Shown here one piece after another: positions 5,794 to 8,286 of a stretch of 8,286 nt of DNA. The translations under genes and the position numbers were made by a program. The stretch is from Pseudomonadota bacterium. GTDB lineage: Bacteria; Pseudomonadota; Gammaproteobacteria; Burkholderiales; Methylophilaceae. Where the stretch lies: contig JAEWTK010000248.1 in NCBI GenBank assembly GCA_023459535.1, positions 1-8,286 on the forward strand, in the 5' to 3' direction. Numbering within the stretch: the first letter of the stretch is position 1; every line of letters starts with the position of its first letter. The notes beneath the pieces are model-generated. The model was not told the DNA's origin and made no database searches. It saw only the letters and a program-made list of their open reading frames with translations.

Positions 5794-6138
5794 TCAGCTG
5801 GCATCAAATGCGTTCGGGATCCATTCAACGAGATCTTCGCTGGGTTTGCGCATCAAGATAACATCAAAGCGGCAGCTGCGAGAGCCATGCTGTTGCAGAT
5901 ACTGCTCTGCCGTCCTGATGATTTTTTGCTGTTTGGACGGGGTGATGCTCATGGCGGCACCGCCGAAGCCGGCACTACTGCGTAGCCGAACCTCGACAAA
6001 TACCAGCGTCTTGCCATCCTGCATGACGAGATCGATCTCGCCGTAGCGGGATTGATAGTTTCTTTCCAGCAGTTTCAAACCTTTTTGTTGCAGGTAGATG
6101 GCAGCGATATGTTCGGCTTCACTGCCCAGTGTATTCAA
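5794..6138 (-). CDS. yraN: UPF0102 family nuclease-fold protein YraN
   Basis: 114 residues (E. coli YraN 131). It shows the family core: GSEAEHIAAIYLQQKGLKLLERNY, then GEIDLV (33-38), LVFVEVRLR (45-53) and GGAAMSITPSKQQKI, ending in CRFDVI. The layout E..D....E-x-(K/R) resembles Holliday-junction-resolvase-like PD-(D/E)xK nucleases, with Glu34, Asp36 and Glu49 as candidate metal ligands. Arg51 stands where many nucleases have Lys, but E. coli YraN also has VEVR. No biochemical role is firmly established. The start is a TTG at 6138, overlapping the lpoA stop as TTGA; GGAG 8 nt upstream supports it and there is no in-frame ATG nearby upstream. The overlap implies translational coupling with lpoA. 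Confidence 0.9.
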   Translation of the reverse strand: MNTLGSEAEHIAAIYLQQKGLKLLERNYQSRYGEIDLVMQDGKTLVFVEVRLRSSAGFGGAAMSITPSKQQKIIRTAEQYLQQHGSRSCRFDVILMRKPSEDLVEWIPNAFDAS

Positions 6139-7835
6139 GGCATCAGCTCCAGCACTACGCCCTCGCCGGTGAAGCGGCCGACGGCCAGGGTGCGTGCAAT
6201 TTCGCCATTGGCGCCGATCTGGATCTTGCCAGTGAGGCCGCGTATGGAAGCGGGCTGACCCGGTTTGGCGGCGATTGCGGCCAGCACTTGGTAGGCATCG
6301 ACGCCAAGAGCGAACCAGCGCTGCATCATGCCTTCCGGCAGATTGGCCGCAGTATCCGTGTACGAGCTGAAGTTCACATCCTGCATGTTCAGTATCCAGG
6401 GCAGGTCTATGAATCTGACCGCCAACAGTGACGCATCTTCCGGCTCGTAATTGACGCCGGTATAAATGTGGGAGAAACCATAGGCCGGAATCGTGATGTC
6501 GAGATGGCCGCGTATCCGGCGTGCCAATTCGGGGCTGGTGGCCAGTAGTATCAGGTCCGTCGAGTGTGCCGGCAGTTGTGTCTGCAGGTCTTCTGGTGTC
6601 GTATTTTCATCGACGGTTATCCGTTGCACGAGTTGACCGCCTTCTGCCTGCCAGGCAGCGGTGAAGGCTTCACTCATGCGCTCGGCGATGCCGTTTCCGG
6701 CAGTAATGATGACCGCTCTTTGCATGCCGGCATCACGCGTCATCTTTGCGATCTGTGCGGCTTCGGTATCAATGGAAAGTCCCAGGCTGTAGAGGTTTTT
6801 CAGTTCGAAACTGGAATCGGCCTGATTCAGCGCCAATGTTGGCACGCTGAGTTTGCCGGTCGATAGGGCCGTGACCTCGTCGCGTGCCAGCGGCCCGACG
6901 ATGAAGTTCGCACCATCGCTGACTGCTTGCTCATAAACGGCATGAATCATGTCCTTGTCGCCGGAGGTCGGGTAGATGATGACTTCGCTCGTGTCATGGG
7001 CGGCATTTCTGGCTGCCATGAAACCTTGCTGGATGGCATCGGCGGCCGGGTAGAAATCCGGACTGCCAAATGGTAATAGCAAGGCTATTTTGTGTTTATT
7101 GGTGGTGTAGGTAGCCGCAGGGTCATCTGCCATCGGCTGTGCAGATTGGGGGCTTAGTTCGAGAATCAGATCGGTGTAGGCATTGTGGTCGGGATAGACC
7201 TTCTGCCAGTCGGCGATACTGGCAGGCACGTTGGTACTGTCTTGCACGGCGAGTGCCAGGTCTATCCAGCCCTGGATGCTGGTGTTGAAGCTTTCGCCGC
7301 GCATCTCGATCAGCTGCGATCTGTCGAGGGCGCTCAATGACTGCCAGATGGCCTGCTGGTTCTGCCTGAGCTGTTGGGCATCGACTTCGCTGGCGGTCAG
7401 CCAGTGGCTTTCCGCAAGGATACGTTGCTCCAGGGCACGCAGTGTATCCGCCTGCCAGTCATAGGCTAGGGCGAGGCTTGCGTGTAAACTTGCAACTGCT
7501 GCGGGCAGTAGTGAGGCATCGGTGGCAGCCCCGCTGACCTGTATGGGCAGCAGCAGGCGGAAGGTCTTGTCCGCATCTTTCTCGGCGGCGGCGATGGCAC
7601 CTTCGAGTATCTTGGCATAGGTCTCCTGTGCCGGAATTCTCAACAGCGCGATTTTTGCACAGGCCACATCGTTCTGTTTCAGGCAGTTGAGGCCTTCGGA
7701 GAAAGTGACTTCAGCCTTGTTGCCGGTGGATGGAGGCGTGTTGCTGACCGCTGCGACCGCCTGAGTGGCGCTGAGGTAAATGAGGCATGGCAGGCAGAAC
7801 AACCAGAAGAAAGAGGACGATAGACGTTGAATCAT
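6135..7835 (-). CDS. lpoA: Penicillin-binding-protein activator, LpoA family
   Basis: 566 residues with an N-terminal Sec signal (about 1-28), a helical TPR-like region (about 40-235) and a C-terminal periplasmic-binding-protein type 1 domain from about 247 ([29 protein letters not shown] at 247-275, [14 protein letters not shown] at 308-321). In gammaproteobacteria LpoA is an outer-membrane lipoprotein that stimulates the synthase PBP1A. Here no lipobox is visible: Cys14 and Cys17 lie in the hydrophobic core with WLF and CLP before them, and a signal-peptidase-I cut near TQAVAA is more likely. The protein may then be soluble in the periplasm. The ATG at 7835 is forced by an in-frame stop 9 nt upstream; there is no Shine-Dalgarno, and a TATAAT just upstream suggests a leaderless mRNA. 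It leads the operon and overlaps divergent rsmI by 9 bp. Confidence 0.9.
   Translation of the reverse strand: MIQRLSSSFFWLFCLPCLIYLSATQAVAAVSNTPPSTGNKAEVTFSEGLNCLKQNDVACAKIALLRIPAQETYAKILEGAIAAAEKDADKTFRLLLPIQVSGAATDASLLPAAVASLHASLALAYDWQADTLRALEQRILAESHWLTASEVDAQQLRQNQQAIWQSLSALDRSQLIEMRGESFNTSIQGWIDLALAVQDSTNVPASIADWQKVYPDHNAYTDLILELSPQSAQPMADDPAATYTTNKHKIALLLPFGSPDFYPAADAIQQGFMAARNAAHDTSEVIIYPTSGDKDMIHAVYEQAVSDGANFIVGPLARDEVTALSTGKLSVPTLALNQADSSFELKNLYSLGLSIDTEAAQIAKMTRDAGMQRAVIITAGNGIAERMSEAFTAAWQAEGGQLVQRITVDENTTPEDLQTQLPAHSTDLILLATSPELARRIRGHLDITIPAYGFSHIYTGVNYEPEDASLLAVRFIDLPWILNMQDVNFSSYTDTAANLPEGMMQRWFALGVDAYQVLAAIAAKPGQPASIRGLTGKIQIGANGEIARTLAVGRFTGEGVVLELMP
6147..6150 (-). promoter_or_regulatory. 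Ribosome binding site supporting the yraN TTG start
   Basis: GGAG (6150-6147) inside the end of lpoA stands 8 nt before the TTG at 6138-6136. It is the main reason to accept a TTG start overlapping the lpoA stop codon. Confidence 0.55.
7811..7817 (+). promoter_or_regulatory. Ribosome binding site supporting the rsmI TTG start
   Basis: AAGAGGA, read on the plus strand inside lpoA, has its GAGG core (7813-7816) 10 nt before the TTG at 7827. An in-frame TAG at 7821-7823 rules out any start further upstream, so this site and the TTG define the rsmI start. Confidence 0.6.
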
Positions 7836-8286
7836 AGCGGCACATTATATGTTGTAGCCACGCCGATTGGAAACCTTCAGGACATTACGTTGCGAGCCCT
7901 TGACGTGCTGAAGGCGGTCGATGTGATTGCCGCGGAGGACACGCGCCATACTTCGGGTCTGCTTTCGCATTACGCCATTCGCAAGAAACTGGTGGCCGTG
8001 CATGAGCACAACGAACATCAATCAGCCGAGCAGTTGCTCGCACGCTTGCGGGCGGGCGAATCGGTGGCGCTGGTGACGGATGCCGGTACGCCGGGGATCA
8101 GCGACCCCGGTGCGGTCGTGGTCGATATCGTGCGGCAGGCGGGGTTTGTCGTCGTGCCGGTGCCCGGGGCCAGCGCGGTGATCGCGGCATTGTCTGCTTC
8201 CGGCATACGCCAGAATGGCTTCAGTTTCATTGGCTTTTTGCCGGCCAGCGGTAGTCAGCGGCGCAAGATGCTCGAATCGCTGAAAG
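7827..8286 (+). CDS. rsmI: 16S rRNA (cytidine(1402)-2'-O)-methyltransferase RsmI, N-terminal part
   Basis: The frame from TTG 7827 is open to the right edge and gives 153 residues, a little over half of a typical RsmI (E. coli 286). It begins [17 protein letters not shown], the hallmark of the tetrapyrrole-methylase-like RsmI family. Further motifs are AAEDTRHT (35-42), HEHNE (59-63), [14 protein letters not shown] (82-95, S-adenosylmethionine site) and [17 protein letters not shown] (110-126). RsmI methylates the ribose of C1402 in the decoding centre of 16S rRNA. No ATG, GTG or other start codon is possible upstream, because TAG lies in frame at 7821. The gene is head to head with lpoA, overlapping it by 9 bp, as in the yraL/yraM arrangement of E. 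coli but tighter. No convincing sigma70 promoter is seen on the plus strand within lpoA. Confidence 0.93.
   Translation, partial: MNHSGTLYVVATPIGNLQDITLRALDVLKAVDVIAAEDTRHTSGLLSHYAIRKKLVAVHEHNEHQSAEQLLARLRAGESVALVTDAGTPGISDPGAVVVDIVRQAGFVVVPVPGASAVIAALSASGIRQNGFSFIGFLPASGSQRRKMLESLK
7844..7872 (-). promoter_or_regulatory. lpoA promoter inside rsmI codons, near-leaderless transcript
   Basis: On the minus strand a perfect TATAAT (7849-7844) lies 8 nt before the lpoA ATG. Seventeen nt further up is a weak -35, TTCCAA (7872-7867, 3 of 6). Counting seven bases past the -10 places the transcription start at about 7837, only 1-3 nt before the ATG, so the message would be leaderless. The absence of a Shine-Dalgarno fits this. 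Confidence 0.5.

Noticed and set aside
8018..8230. Open frame of 70 codons on the minus strand near the right edge
   Set aside because: It is antisense to rsmI, whose methyltransferase motifs fill this region on the plus strand.

Overview
The window looks like ordinary chromosome from a betaproteobacterium, plausibly of the Nitrosomonadales/Gallionellaceae type. This placement is an inference from gene content and order. Support comes from a DUF3579 gene (a family I know mainly from Betaproteobacteria), a Rho close to the Escherichia coli protein in length and motifs, the trxA-rho-rpmE order, and a cell-envelope cluster arranged as in E. coli (yraL/rsmI divergent from lpoA-yraN-diaA-dolP). 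There are no tRNA or rRNA genes, insertion sequences, CRISPR arrays, phage genes or recognisable defence genes.

Left part (1-2040), all on the minus strand and read right to left: trxA (thioredoxin), then rho (transcription terminator factor), then the first five codons of rpmE (ribosomal protein L31), which runs off the left edge. The non-coding parts carry clear signals: a near-consensus sigma70 promoter for rpmE, a large hairpin (perfect 12-bp arms) between trxA and rho followed by a pyrimidine-rich G-poor rho leader, and a palindrome-rich 168-bp region upstream of trxA.

Middle (2041-4529): a 519-residue protein of unknown role with a possible C-terminal PilZ (cyclic-di-GMP binding) domain is on the minus strand. 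Divergent from it is a small exported TlpA/ResA-like thioredoxin-fold protein on the plus strand; the two predicted promoters overlap at their -35 hexamers. The TlpA-like gene converges on a DUF3579 gene of unknown function, which has its own extended -10 promoter.

Right part (4594-8286): a compact minus-strand operon lpoA-yraN-diaA-dolP. Two junctions overlap by 4 nt and the third has a 16-nt gap. The encoded proteins are a putative peptidoglycan-synthase activator, a nuclease-fold UPF0102 protein, a SIS-domain DnaA-initiator-associating protein, and a double-BON outer-membrane lipoprotein. Divergent from it is rsmI (16S rRNA 2'-O-methyltransferase), cut by the right edge. rsmI starts at a TTG inside the 5' end of lpoA, so the two genes overlap head to head by 9 bp. 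The lpoA -10 box lies inside rsmI codons and would give an almost leaderless lpoA mRNA.

I did not find a novel multi-gene system. The best leads are regulatory: the rho leader and hairpin, the lpoA/rsmI head-to-head overlap, and the shared -35 region of the PilZ-like and TlpA-like genes. Beyond those, there are two proteins of unknown function and an LpoA that lacks a lipobox.
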